Shown here one piece after another: positions 1-8,788 of a stretch of 64,000 nucleotides of DNA. The translations under genes were made by a program, and so were the position numbers. Location of the stretch: assembly GCF_013359945.1 (NCBI RefSeq), contig NZ_JABWCS010000211.1, positions 115,893 to 179,892 of the forward strand. Reading direction: 5' to 3'. The notes below the pieces were generated by a model. The model was not told the origin of the DNA. It did no database searches and saw only the letters and a list, made by a program, of their open reading frames with translations. Positions within the stretch are counted from its first letter, which is position 1. Each line of letters opens with the position of its first letter. The DNA comes from Paenibacillus agri (GTDB taxonomy: Bacteria; Bacillota; Bacilli; Paenibacillales; Paenibacillaceae).

Positions 1-98
1 AGAAGCTTCTGTGTAAGATAAAAGAGAGTACATCAAATTGCAAATCGTCTAACTCAATGCTACCATTTATATTAAAATTTAATTAATATAGGTGGCCT

Positions 99-698
99 AT
101 GCGAAAAAAATTGCAAGTCTTCATATCATCTACTTTTAACGACTTGATTGAGGAACGCCAGGCTGCTGTGCAGGCTATACTCAGAGCCGGTCACATCCCT
201 GCGGGTATGGAACTGATTTATAAGTACAATAAAACGGAATTGATTAAGAAATGGATTCAGGAATCGGATATCTTTATCCTGATTCTCGGAGGGTTCTATG
301 GTCCATTGCTTCCAGATAAATCCCTGAGTTATACGCACTCGGAATATGATTATGCCGGAGAACTGGGAAAACCTAGGTTTGCTTTTGTCCTCACAGATGA
401 AGCCTTAAGACAAAAACCGTACGACTTTGTAGTTATGGAAAATTATCCAGAGTTCCAAGCGTTCAAACAATCCGTAATGGAACAAGTTCCTATATTTCAT
501 GTTGAAAGTGAACCGCACATTCACATGGTGATTCGTGACCTGCTCCCAGAGTATGCAAGAAGAGACGATTTGTCTGGCTGGGTATCGGGCAAAGAGATCC
601 CGGATGTACAGAGACTATCAGAAGAGAACGCAGAGTTACTGAAAGAGAATGCCAGATTACAAGCTGAGTTAGAGAAGCACAAAAGGGAAGATCAATGA
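99..698 (+). CDS. DUF4062 domain protein with C-terminal coiled coil
   Basis: Reads as a stand-alone DUF4062 protein of 199 residues. The N-terminal sequence KLQVFISSTFNDL (about residues 4-16) is the hallmark of that family, whose fold is thought to be TIR/Rossmann-like; the domain runs to about residue 90 (LGKPRFAF). The last 25 residues (about 174-198) are Leu/Glu/Lys-rich and predicted to form a short coiled coil, probably for self-association. A GGTGG-type ribosome binding site lies just before the ATG. DUF4062 is often the N-terminal part of larger NTPase or sensor proteins and has been linked to defence-like contexts; here no effector domain follows, so the role is unknown. No operon partner upstream is visible. 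Confidence 0.75.
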   Translation: MRKKLQVFISSTFNDLIEERQAAVQAILRAGHIPAGMELIYKYNKTELIKKWIQESDIFILILGGFYGPLLPDKSLSYTHSEYDYAGELGKPRFAFVLTDEALRQKPYDFVVMENYPEFQAFKQSVMEQVPIFHVESEPHIHMVIRDLLPEYARRDDLSGWVSGKEIPDVQRLSEENAELLKENARLQAELEKHKREDQ

Positions 699-773
699 GC
701 AGAAATGTGCGATAATATAGCAAACGAAGAAAACTTAAAATTTTAAATACAAAGCTTACAGTAGGTGATTATT

Positions 774-1028
774 ATGTCATTAGGACTTGTTGTTGTTGAA
801 GTATGTACCCGAAATTCCATTGCTACGCTTCCCCTGGAAGATTTGGAGGACGAATTTCCCGAAGTTGCCGTTATGAGAACGGATTGTTTGACGATGTGCA
901 ATATGTGCAGGGCTGTCCCTTATGTGATGGTTGGCAATAAGAGAGTTTACGCAAAAACAATGGATCAATGCCTTGAGCTTGCTAAAGAAGCAATCGCCGA
1001 AGAGATAAAGGCTTTCTGGGAAGCATAA
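774..1028 (+). CDS. DUF1450 (YuzB-like) small cysteine protein
   Basis: A protein of about 84 residues of the DUF1450 family. The paired cysteine segment DCLTMCNMCRAVPYV (mid-protein) followed by a 'VNG/VGN' turn is typical and resembles a thioredoxin-like or 2Fe-2S ferredoxin-like fold; cysteines may bind metal or form disulfides. I chose the ATG at 774, nine bases inside an in-frame GTG, because the AGGTG ribosome binding site at 763-767 is correctly spaced for it. It follows the DUF4062 gene on the same strand after a 75-base gap and is closed by a strong terminator. Function is not known. Confidence 0.75.
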   Translation: MSLGLVVVEVCTRNSIATLPLEDLEDEFPEVAVMRTDCLTMCNMCRAVPYVMVGNKRVYAKTMDQCLELAKEAIAEEIKAFWEA

Positions 1029-1073
1029 GCAGCTACTTCTACCACCGGCTTGAAACAAAGAGATAGAAATAGA

Positions 1074-1114
1074 TAAGTCCCCTTTGCAGCCTTCGTGCCT
1101 TAAGGGGACTTATT
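1074..1114 (+). terminator. Rho-independent terminator after the DUF1450 gene
   Basis: Stem AAGTCCCCTT pairs with AAGGGGACTT around a 17-base loop, followed by ATTATTGTAT. It closes the two-gene plus-strand unit. Confidence 0.8.
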
Positions 1115-1184
1115 ATTGTATAGCTAATTGGTGTTTCTCCTATAGGATTCTCCTGTTAATCATACAGAATGGCATAAAATTGCT

Positions 1185-1373
1185 AATTAACAGCATTTTT
1201 GTACCTTATTTTCTCTTTTTGAGGAAAATTAGCTAAATAAGAGCATTTTTGTATCCTATTTTAATGAAAAAGGCGCTATGAGGGGCAAACCGAAGAATTA
1301 AGGTACAAAATTGATCTTAATCTACGCCAATCTTCAGTTGCATCCCAATTAGGGTACAAAAATGCCTTTAATT
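1185..1373. repeat. Dispersed palindromic repeat family A, copy 1
   Basis: An element of about 190 bp with terminal inverted repeats built on the box GCATTTTTGTACCTTA and its complement (AGGTACAAAAATGCC). A second, inner pair of the same box lies inside, so each element holds four boxes and can fold back on itself. This copy is the most diverged of three (others near 36.5 and 47.8 kb). The intergenic span 1113-1476 holds nothing else that I can identify. It lies beyond the 3' end of the MMPL gene. Likely a MITE-like or ERIC/bcr-like repeat; no transposase is present. Confidence 0.75.
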
Positions 1374-1476
1374 ACACCATTCTAATCAAGCAGGAGGGAG
1401 CAGCAAGCTCCCGTCCCCTCTCACACTACCGTCCATACGGGTCACCATGCGGCGGCTCGAAAAAATATAGCCAGCT

Positions 1477-4400
1477 TTATTGATCAGTCTTTTTCTTGAA
1501 AAATGATGCTGTAGAAAGACTAATAAACGCTGGTAAGAATAGGGGCAATAGCAACAGAGCCAGTAAAGCCAAAGCAATAATGACTGCCGTCGCCAACTGC
1601 ACCAAGGTTAATACACCTGATGGAATCATAGCGGCAAACGTACCTGAAAGAATAAGCACCGCCGAGAGGATTACCCCACCTGTATGCTTCATGGCTTCAT
1701 AGATCGCTTGACGCGGATTTCGATCCTTGTACTCCAGATATCGCATGATCAGGAAGATACTATAATCTACTCCCAAAGCGATGATCATAATAAACGAGAA
1801 GAACGGAATCGTCCATGTCAGATCCTTATGACTTGTGAAAGCACCGAAGATCCATTCTGTTGCTGCCAATGCCGTAAGATACGCCAGTACCAACGAAATG
1901 ATCGCCCCGAGGGGAATCCACAAGGACCGGGTGATAATCACCAGGAAGATGAATATCCCAATGAGCATAATCACTGCTGTCTTTGTAAAATCTCCCGTGG
2001 ACATCATATTGAGATCCTGGTTCTGCGAGGATATTCCCCCAATCCCGTATTCAGCCTTGGCAAATTTGGACTGCTGAAGCAATTGGTCAAATCTGTCCTG
2101 AATTTGCTTTACAGTCTCCATCGCATGCGAGGAATAAGGATCTTCCTTCAGAAGTATGGTCCATTGGGCTTCATGTCTGTCTGAAGACATATACGTATCC
2201 AACGACTTGGTGAACGCTGCTCCCGTACGTACCTCTTCTGGAATAAAGAAGGTTTCGGAGGCGCCTGTTCGTACAACTTCGTTCAAGTAATTGGTTGTGC
2301 TCGTCAATCCATCAGAGATCTTCTGCAATCCGTTTACACTATCCCCTAGCCCATTTTTCAGCTGCGGAAGGTTGCTTGCTAAATTGCTCAGTCCTTTATT
2401 TAACTCCACTTGTCCCTGTACGATGCTGCTCATTCCTTCTGCTAGTGCAGGCATCTTCGTTGTAACCTGTTTCTGACCCGCACTGCCTTGAGCAAGTCCA
2501 TCCTGCAGTTCGGCAGCACCAGCCTCCAACTGTGTAGAGCCTTGTCTGATCTTATCCTGACCAAGCTGAATTTGCTGGATGCCCTGCTGAACAGTAGCCA
2601 ATTGACCGTTCACGGCATTGAACTGTTGGTTTAACTGGTTCATCCCTTGGCTTAGCTTAGCCAATTGTTCAATAAGCGCTGCCGACGTACTTTTCAATAC
2701 TACAAAGTCAGAGCTGTTCTTTAATTCACTATTGGACGCTTCCAAGCGTCCTATCGTATCGTTCATACTTTTGGAGGCTGCTATGATGCTATCCAGTGAC
2801 TTCTTGATATTGTCATACTGTGTGTAGAGCGTATTATATCCCTCTGTAATTTTGGGGAGAGCTGAGCTAATCTTGGTTGTCGACTCATTCAGTTTCGCCA
2901 AATTTCCATTTAGACTGTGTAAGCCCTGTTTCAATTCCCCTGCGCCAACCGTCCCTTTGTCCAGCCCGGCAGAAATCTTGTTCAGTGCTGTAATAGATTG
3001 ATTAATTCCCGCTTGTACCTTCTTGGTCCCAGTAACCAAATCATTTACTTTACTGAATTGATCCAGCGGAACAGTTGCCAGCTTATCCACTGCTCCTGAT
3101 AATCCATCCTTAATCGTGCCAATTCCGTCATTCGCTTTTCCAATACCTTCACTTAGCGAGGCGGATTGGTCAGTGGTGTATAGTTCTTTGATTTTCTCGC
3201 CATGAGGCCGGGTCGCGCTAAATACCTTATCTACACCATCAATAGAAGTTAATTGCCCGGTGACCCTGTCGATAAAGACCAAATTGTCTGAAGAATCGAG
3301 GTTCTCTCCTGCCTTCATGACCACCGTTGTAGGGGATGCTTGTCCCGCCGGAAAATGATCATAAACTATATTAATTCCTTTGACGGACGGGTATGAATCC
3401 TGGATCTCGTCCAGCGAGTTGTAGCTCAAATGCCCAGAGTAGAAAAGAGAGATGGGCACCGCAATCACGATCGTAATGAGAATCCCCCAAATGGGGCGTT
3501 TTACAGCAAAGCCTGTGATCCCAGAGATCAGCTTGTTTCCGTTATGTTCACCGGCCGCTTTGGAAGGCCAGAAGCTTAGACGACCGAGAAGTCCCATAAG
3601 GATCGGTACAATCGTGAACAAGGCTAAGAGCAAGATCCCCACACCAATGCCGACTGCTGACGCTGATTTGAATAATTGGAATTCAGCCAGTCCCAAGCTG
3701 CTAAATCCGATCAGTACCGCTACACCGCTATACAATACGGTCCGCCCAGCGGTTTTGTAGGTATGAATAATCGCTTCCAATGTGGATTCCTGCCGGGACA
3801 ACTCCTCTTTGAATCGCATGAATAACAAAATGATATAATCTGTCCCAATCCCGAAAAGGACCAGGATCAAGAAAATTTGCGTAAAACCGGAGAATGGAAA
3901 ATTTAACTTATCAACCAACTGGGTAACGGTTCCTAACGAGATTAGAAATGTTATTCCCACGGTAACAAGCGAAATAAGCGGAGTCACCGGTGAGCGGAAG
4001 ATTAAGATCAGAACGACGATAATGAAAACGACCGCAACACCTTCTGTTTTCTTAACACCGGCTTGGGTGGTCTTGACGAAATCCTCCATAATTAGATCAG
4101 ATCCGGTTAGATAATGTTCCACCCTTACTGGTTCCAATTTGTCCATCAGAAGATTTCTGATCTCTTCTTTCGAGCGGTTGCCTATATCTACTGTAACCAC
4201 AGCAAGAGCCGTAGTTCCGTCTTTAGAGCGAAGCTGCTCTTTCATATCCTCATTGTCTGGGGACAAAATGGAACGAATGCCTAAGTCCGCTTTCTGCTGC
4301 TCCAGCTTTTGAATTCCTGACCCAATCTGATTCATCTGCTTTGTATTCAGCTTATCCTTACTATGAAAAACTGCGACGACCGACATTTCATTCGCATTCT

Positions 4401-4584
4401 CTGCTTTTCCACTCAACTCGTGAATCAACCGTTCCGCTTGCCTCGAAGAGTATCTCTCTGGAACACCGGCCTGACCTTTTTCACGAACAAGCTGCTCCAT
4501 ATCCGGCATAAAATGAATCAACAAGGCTGCAGCGACAATCCAAATCGCCACAATGGGCCATTTCCATTTCAATATCAGTTTCAT
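1477..4584 (-). CDS. MMPL/RND-family transporter
   Basis: A 1035-residue membrane protein of the MMPL branch of the RND superfamily. It has an N-terminal membrane helix (about 10-29), a first periplasmic-type loop, five to six helices around residues 180-350 (with GTDYIILLFMRFKEEL), a large extracytoplasmic middle (about 400-800) rich in Gln/Leu/Lys heptads, typical of the long coiled-coil Gram-positive members, and a second helix bundle containing LGVDYSIFLIMRYLEY near the C-terminus. The paired GxDY(S/I) motifs are the proton-relay region of both halves. Such proteins export lipids, siderophores or toxic compounds. It follows the oxidoreductase gene by about 20 bases, so the two are probably co-transcribed; the ATG is preceded by GGGAG. 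Confidence 0.88.
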   Translation of the reverse strand: MKLILKWKWPIVAIWIVAAALLIHFMPDMEQLVREKGQAGVPERYSSRQAERLIHELSGKAENANEMSVVAVFHSKDKLNTKQMNQIGSGIQKLEQQKADLGIRSILSPDNEDMKEQLRSKDGTTALAVVTVDIGNRSKEEIRNLLMDKLEPVRVEHYLTGSDLIMEDFVKTTQAGVKKTEGVAVVFIIVVLILIFRSPVTPLISLVTVGITFLISLGTVTQLVDKLNFPFSGFTQIFLILVLFGIGTDYIILLFMRFKEELSRQESTLEAIIHTYKTAGRTVLYSGVAVLIGFSSLGLAEFQLFKSASAVGIGVGILLLALFTIVPILMGLLGRLSFWPSKAAGEHNGNKLISGITGFAVKRPIWGILITIVIAVPISLFYSGHLSYNSLDEIQDSYPSVKGINIVYDHFPAGQASPTTVVMKAGENLDSSDNLVFIDRVTGQLTSIDGVDKVFSATRPHGEKIKELYTTDQSASLSEGIGKANDGIGTIKDGLSGAVDKLATVPLDQFSKVNDLVTGTKKVQAGINQSITALNKISAGLDKGTVGAGELKQGLHSLNGNLAKLNESTTKISSALPKITEGYNTLYTQYDNIKKSLDSIIAASKSMNDTIGRLEASNSELKNSSDFVVLKSTSAALIEQLAKLSQGMNQLNQQFNAVNGQLATVQQGIQQIQLGQDKIRQGSTQLEAGAAELQDGLAQGSAGQKQVTTKMPALAEGMSSIVQGQVELNKGLSNLASNLPQLKNGLGDSVNGLQKISDGLTSTTNYLNEVVRTGASETFFIPEEVRTGAAFTKSLDTYMSSDRHEAQWTILLKEDPYSSHAMETVKQIQDRFDQLLQQSKFAKAEYGIGGISSQNQDLNMMSTGDFTKTAVIMLIGIFIFLVIITRSLWIPLGAIISLVLAYLTALAATEWIFGAFTSHKDLTWTIPFFSFIMIIALGVDYSIFLIMRYLEYKDRNPRQAIYEAMKHTGGVILSAVLILSGTFAAMIPSGVLTLVQLATAVIIALALLALLLLPLFLPAFISLSTASFFKKKTDQ

Positions 4585-4603
4585 TTAAAGTCTCCCTTTG
4601 TGA

Positions 4604-5605
4604 TCACTTTATTTTGACGACAACTTTTCCTTTGGCACTTCCACCCTCCAGATATTTCAAGGCTTGCGCGGCATTTTTAAAATCAAACACCTTATCAATC
4701 ACCGGCTTAATGTGGCCTTCTTCAATGAATTCCTTAATGATCTTTAATTGCGCACCGCTTGGTTTCATAAAAAGAAAATGATAACTACTCTGCGTTTTCT
4801 TCTCGAGCGCGGTAAGCTTATGACTGGCGATGGATAAAAGGGTCGTCTTCATCCAGCCTAGCTGCGCTTCTTTTCCAAATCTTGCGTTAGGCAGACCGGA
4901 GACGGAAACTATTTTCCCATGTGGCTTCAGAATCTGGAATGATTTCTCCAAGGCTTCGCCGCCCAAGGTGTCATACACAGCATCGTATCCTGTGAGCAGT
5001 TCTTCAAAATTCTCTTTCTTATAATTGATAATCTGATCGGCACCCATTAATTTAACCAATTCATATCCCTTATCACTGGCTGTGGTAGCGACAAAAGCAC
5101 CCATTAATTTAGCTAGTTGGATGGCAAAGGTACCTACACCGCCAGCTCCAGCGTGGATCAAGATTTTCTGCCCTTTTTGCAGCTTCAAAACATCATGAAA
5201 AGCTTGATACGTCGTAAGTCCGACCAGTGGTATAGAGGCTGCTTCTACAAAATTCAGGTTCCGTGGCTTTAATGAGATATCATCCTGATGAACCGCAATA
5301 TATTCAGCTAATGTCCCAACTCTGCCTTTGCGCGGTCTCCCGTACACCTCATCACCGGATTTGTAGTCTTTCACCCGGCTGCCAACTTTAGTGATCACAC
5401 CCGCAAAATCATTGCCCAAAATTAAAGGCATATCATACTTGAGCAGGAATTTTGCCTTTCCCTCTTTTACTTTAAAGTCGATAGGATTCAGGCTGGCTGC
5501 GTGAATTTCAACCAGTACATCATCTTCTCCAATTTCAGGCACGGGTCTGTCTTTCATCAATAAGGGTGCATCTTTACCGTATTTCTCAATCAACATAGCT
5601 TTCAT
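4604..5605 (-). CDS. NADP-dependent zinc-less MDR oxidoreductase (quinone reductase-like)
   Basis: A medium-chain dehydrogenase/reductase of about 333 residues. It begins MKAMLIEKYG, has the GroES-like fold with NPIDFKVKEG, the nucleotide-binding motif HAGAGGVGTFAIQLAKLMGA (about 145-165) and the C-terminal ending KGKVVVKIK typical of the family. The structural-zinc cysteines are absent, which places it with quinone oxidoreductase/zinc-less enzymes that reduce quinones or enones with NADPH. Start 5605 is chosen because GGGAGTG lies just upstream; the longer open frame to 5641 runs into the promoter. The promoter region carries two copies of a GTTTAAAC-centred repeat, suggesting control by the ArsR-type regulator encoded just upstream on the same strand. 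Confidence 0.88.
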   Translation of the reverse strand: MKAMLIEKYGKDAPLLMKDRPVPEIGEDDVLVEIHAASLNPIDFKVKEGKAKFLLKYDMPLILGNDFAGVITKVGSRVKDYKSGDEVYGRPRKGRVGTLAEYIAVHQDDISLKPRNLNFVEAASIPLVGLTTYQAFHDVLKLQKGQKILIHAGAGGVGTFAIQLAKLMGAFVATTASDKGYELVKLMGADQIINYKKENFEELLTGYDAVYDTLGGEALEKSFQILKPHGKIVSVSGLPNARFGKEAQLGWMKTTLLSIASHKLTALEKKTQSSYHFLFMKPSGAQLKIIKEFIEEGHIKPVIDKVFDFKNAAQALKYLEGGSAKGKVVVKIK

Positions 5606-5625
5606 TTCAATCACTCCCATTAAGA

Positions 5626-5792
5626 TCATTAGTTTAAACAAACGAACGGATAGTGCATCAGATATAGTTTTGGCAACGGAGTTTTGCTGTATGCTATATA
5701 CGCTCCCCCTAACTAACGGTCTACTGCTTTTTATATAAAAATGATCATGACTTTCCGTTATGTCATCAGTTAATGATCATTAGTTTAAACAT
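5626..5792. promoter_or_regulatory. Two direct copies of GATCATTAGTTTAAACA (putative ArsR operators)
   Basis: The 17-base sequence GATCATTAGTTTAAACA occurs at 5626-5642 and again at 5776-5792; each contains the 8-bp palindrome GTTTAAAC. The first lies immediately before the oxidoreductase start, the second just after the ArsR gene. A related GTTTAATTACATAAAC lies upstream of the ArsR gene itself, consistent with coordinated and autogenous control. This is inferred from position and symmetry only. Confidence 0.5.
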
Positions 5793-5832
5793 ATGGACCT
5801 ATTATGCAAGAAAAACACACTTAAATCAATAA

Positions 5833-6159
5833 CTAATTATTAAGGTGTGCGCACTGGGTTTCAATGGCCTCAATTAATGATTTGAGTTGCTCTAATGGTT
5901 TGCGAACAGTCAGGATATAATGATTTTCCACACTCTTTTTCTCAAAGCTAACATAGCCAGACTGCTTCAACACCTTCAAATGATGGGAAACGGCAGGTCT
6001 GGACAAATTGATATGCTCCGCTATAGTGTTAACATTAAGCCCCATTTTATGCTGTGCAAGCAGTAAAATGATTGCCTGACGCTTCTCATCTGTCAGCACA
6101 TCCAGCAAAGGAATACATTCTTTAAACTGTTCCACAATATGCTCAGTCTCCTGGCACAT
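5833..6159 (-). CDS. ArsR-family winged-helix repressor
   Basis: A 108-residue ArsR/SmtB-type regulator. Recognisable parts are the LDVLTDEKRQAIILLL helix and the recognition-helix region LSRPAVSHHLKVLKQSGYV (about 50-70), followed by the wing. I see no ELCVCDL-type metal site; cysteines are only at positions 2, 14 and near the C-terminus, so the signal may be redox or an organic electrophile rather than a metal. It lies upstream of, and in the same orientation as, the oxidoreductase and MMPL genes, whose promoter carries candidate operators. Together this looks like a small detoxification regulon. Confidence 0.85.
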   Translation of the reverse strand: MCQETEHIVEQFKECIPLLDVLTDEKRQAIILLLAQHKMGLNVNTIAEHINLSRPAVSHHLKVLKQSGYVSFEKKSVENHYILTVRKPLEQLKSLIEAIETQCAHLNN

Positions 6160-6303
6160 ACCACTCCCTCCCTTTCGTTTATCCGTTTAATTACATAAAC
6201 ATATTATAAACATCTTCTTGATAAAATCAAGCGCAATCTTGAGGCGGAAAGACGCTTACTATTTTCTTAGGAGTCTATAAAATAAAAAGATATATAAAAT
6301 TTT

Positions 6304-6687
6304 TCATTTTAAAAAAGTCTTTACAATAGAAAAACCAAATAAAAATGGAATGAGAGAATAACCATTGTAATTAAATAACACATTATAGAATGGCACCACT
6401 GGTACTCCGAAATAAAAGATAAGGAACGGATAGATTGTTGCTAAGAAACTTATTAGAAGTACAACTAATTGAGATGAATTCACTGTAACCGATTTAGGGA
6501 AACCCTTATACAAAGCAAAATAAATACCAATTAGAATCGGAATTGTTCCCCAAGGCCACAAATTGTAGGAAAGATTAAATGTGTGTTTATATTTAGTATC
6601 AAAGTAAAGGAAAGATCTATTCGCTAAATAGAGCAGAAGAAGAAACCCTACAGTCCAGAAAAAAGAATATGAATAGCGTTTTAGCAT
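6304..6687 (-). CDS. Small membrane protein, four predicted helices, unknown function
   Basis: A hydrophobic protein of about 127 residues, with membrane segments near residues 8-26, 43-60, 72-95 and 105-122. I do not recognise the family. The ATG at 6687 is preferred because GGAGGTG lies six bases upstream; the longer open frame to 6783 has no ribosome binding site. It is a monocistronic unit between an ArsR and an HxlR gene on the same strand, and its base composition is AT-rich compared with its neighbours. Confidence 0.6.
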   Translation of the reverse strand: MLKRYSYSFFWTVGFLLLLYLANRSFLYFDTKYKHTFNLSYNLWPWGTIPILIGIYFALYKGFPKSVTVNSSQLVVLLISFLATIYPFLIFYFGVPVVPFYNVLFNYNGYSLIPFLFGFSIVKTFLK

Positions 6688-6856
6688 CAGAGCACCTCCG
6701 CATTCAAGATATACGATCCCCATAAAATATATGCGAAAACCATATCTATAATTTACCATAAGTTTCACTTTCCGTGAAATCAACCTTGGCGACCACGGTT
6801 TTAGTATCCACTGAGAGAAACAAACGCCCGTTTCCTAGGAAAACAGGCGTAACGAC

Positions 6857-7213
6857 TCAATATTTCCATTGCTCAAGCAAGTCTTTATTTCCATGGATAT
6901 GTTCTAAATGATTCTCACCCCACAAACAGAAGTGATCCAAGATCGTCTTCAAACTCAAGCCATATTCAGTAAGCTCGTATTCTACCCGAAGCGGAATTTC
7001 GTTGTACATATGACGATTAATCACTTTGTCCCGTTCCAATTCCCGCAGCTGTTTGGTTAGCATTCTTTGCGTGATTTCAGGCATTAAACTCCGTAATTCA
7101 TTCGTCCGTTTCTTCCCATTGGTTAAATGATACAGGATAACCCCCTTCCACTTTCCCCCAATTACTTCCAGAGTAACCTCCACGCCAATCATATATTTCT
7201 TTTGCTTATTCAT
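6857..7213 (-). CDS. HxlR-family (DUF24) transcriptional regulator
   Basis: A 118-residue winged-helix protein with the HxlR signature: VTLEVIGGKWKGVILYHL (about 13-30), the recognition segment RSLMPEITQRMLTKQLRELE, and the wing RVEYELTEYG. HxlR members often sense quinones, diamide or aldehydes through a cysteine near the N-terminus; no N-terminal cysteine is present here (the only one is in DHFCLWGEN near the C-terminus), so the trigger is unclear. It is divergent from a broken luciferase-like oxidoreductase gene and the following NAD(P)H oxidoreductase gene, which are its likely targets. The 170-base divergent region contains the inverted sequence GTTCCTATAGAAC (7290-7302) as a possible operator. 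Confidence 0.88.
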   Translation of the reverse strand: MNKQKKYMIGVEVTLEVIGGKWKGVILYHLTNGKKRTNELRSLMPEITQRMLTKQLRELERDKVINRHMYNEIPLRVEYELTEYGLSLKTILDHFCLWGENHLEHIHGNKDLLEQWKY

Positions 7214-7385
7214 ATCTAAATCCTCCTAATTTGCATCAAAATTAAATAATAATTAAAGGTTCAAAAAAGACTATAGATACCTTTTATGTTCCTATAGAAC
7301 AATATAGTGCCTACTTCCTATTTCGACATCCATACTACATAATAGCATTCAGACAAGGATTAACAAATAGAGAGGAGGGCACAAC

Positions 7386-7970
7386 TTGATTCAATTAAGT
7401 ATTCTTGATCAATCGCCCGTTGCTGAACAACCAACACAAGCAGAGGCCTTTCAAAATACAATCAAGCTTGCCCAAGAAGCTGACAAACTTGGCTATACCC
7501 GATTCTGGGTATCTGAGCACCATAATACACCCAGCCTGACCGGTTTTTCTCCTGAAGTTCTCGTTTCCCACCTGGCGGCCAAGACAGAGCGGATTAGAAT
7601 CGGCTCCGGCGGAATTATGCTGCCTCACTATAGCGCTTATAAAGCGGCAGAAAATTCCAATTTACTGGAAGCACTTGCTCCAGGAAGAATTGATATGGGT
7701 ATCGGCAGAGCACCTGGAGGGGCACCACTATCTACGCTCGCATTGCAAGACGGCCAAGCTCGAAAATAACAGCCGATTCCCCGTGCAAGTGGACGAATTA
7801 CTGGCTTATACGCATGGAGAGCTGCCGGAAGGGCATCGATTTCAGGGATTGCATGCCACGCCGAGATTAACAATTTCGTAGACGAATTTATGCTTGTATC
7901 TTTGACGCCTGATTAAGAACAAAAAATCGAAGGTTACCGGTTACTAGCCGAAGTCTTTAATCTCAACTAA
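7386..7970 (+). pseudogene. Broken LLM-class (luciferase-like) flavin oxidoreductase
   Basis: The first 125 codons match the LLM-class monooxygenase family well (QLSILDQSPV, TRFWVSEHHNTPSLTGFSPE, RIRIGSGGIMLPHYSAYKAAE, PGRIDMGIGRAPGG). The frame then ends at 7769; downstream fragments in another frame and after an in-frame TAA (7911-7916 region) resemble the extreme C-terminus (VDEFMLVSLTPD, IEGYRLLAEVFNLN, ending at 7970). About 140 residues of the middle, including much of the TIM barrel, are missing relative to the usual length of roughly 330. The copy is therefore an internal deletion with frameshift and nonsense changes and is not expected to be active. It precedes an intact NAD(P)H oxidoreductase. 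Confidence 0.85.
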
Positions 7971-7994
7971 CTTACAAAATGGAGGAATTATATA

Positions 7995-8600
7995 ATGAAA
8001 GTACTAGTGGTAGTAACTCACCCCAGACAAGATTCATTAACGGGAAGTGTCACGAAAGAATTGGTAAAAGGATTAACGGAAGCTGGGCATGAATACGAGA
8101 TTGCGGATTTGTATGCAGAAGGCTTTGACCCTCTCCTTCATCCAGCTGATGAGCCGGACTGGGACAATCCGAATAAAATATATACGGAAGAAGTACTGCG
8201 GGAAATGAAGCGCATCCGAAACAATGATGCCATTCTATTCGTCTTCCCATTGTGGTGGTTTGGCGTACCTGCCATGCTGAAGGGCTATATCGACCGGGTA
8301 TGGAATAATGGATTTGCCTACGGACAAGATAGTGTTACAGGCGAAAGGTACCGTTTACCGGTAGAAAAAATAGGTTGGGTGTCGTTAGTTGGAGGAACAC
8401 AGCCGCATTTCGAGAAACACGGTCATGATGTTGCAATAAATAGAGAATTGACCTACTTGGTGGATTACGTTGGAGTTAAAGAAGCAGCTGTTGACTACTT
8501 GTATGAGACCATTGAGAAATTCCCTGACGATCCCGAAAAAGAGAATAGACATTACGACGCTATCTTAAATGAAGCTTATCGTATTGGCCAACAATTTTAA
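7995..8600 (+). CDS. NAD(P)H oxidoreductase, flavodoxin-like fold
   Basis: A 201-residue protein of the NQO1/KefF/YwrO-like flavodoxin-fold family. It begins MKVLVVVTHPRQDSLTGSV, the phosphate-binding loop for FMN or FAD, and contains FPLWWFGVPAMLKGYIDRVW (about 92-111), the family signature before the catalytic flavin site. Such enzymes reduce quinones or nitro compounds by two-electron transfer. GGAGGAATTATATA precedes the ATG. It follows the LLM pseudogene by 25 bases, suggesting that both were once one transcript controlled by the divergent HxlR gene. A strong terminator follows. Confidence 0.9.
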   Translation: MKVLVVVTHPRQDSLTGSVTKELVKGLTEAGHEYEIADLYAEGFDPLLHPADEPDWDNPNKIYTEEVLREMKRIRNNDAILFVFPLWWFGVPAMLKGYIDRVWNNGFAYGQDSVTGERYRLPVEKIGWVSLVGGTQPHFEKHGHDVAINRELTYLVDYVGVKEAAVDYLYETIEKFPDDPEKENRHYDAILNEAYRIGQQF

Positions 8601-8607
8601 TTTACTA

Positions 8608-8642
8608 AGCCCGTTAGAGAACTTCCTCTAACGGGCTGTTTG
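8608..8642 (+). terminator. Rho-independent terminator
   Basis: AGCCCGTTAGAG pairs with CTCTAACGGGCT around AACTTC, followed by GTTTGTT. It closes the NAD(P)H oxidoreductase unit. Confidence 0.85.
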
Positions 8643-8788
8643 TTCATCATTATGACATCGACATTAGCGACTTAAAATAGATTGCGCAGCAATTTTAGAA
8701 TCTAATATCTGACCATATTGGTTCAAAGCAGGTTATCGTTATATACTACAGATTAGGATGCGAACACCTATTATTTTTGGAGGAATGG

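Noticed and set aside
2291..2827. Plus-strand ORFs inside the MMPL gene
   Set aside because: Shadows of the minus-strand gene with no binding sites or family resemblance.
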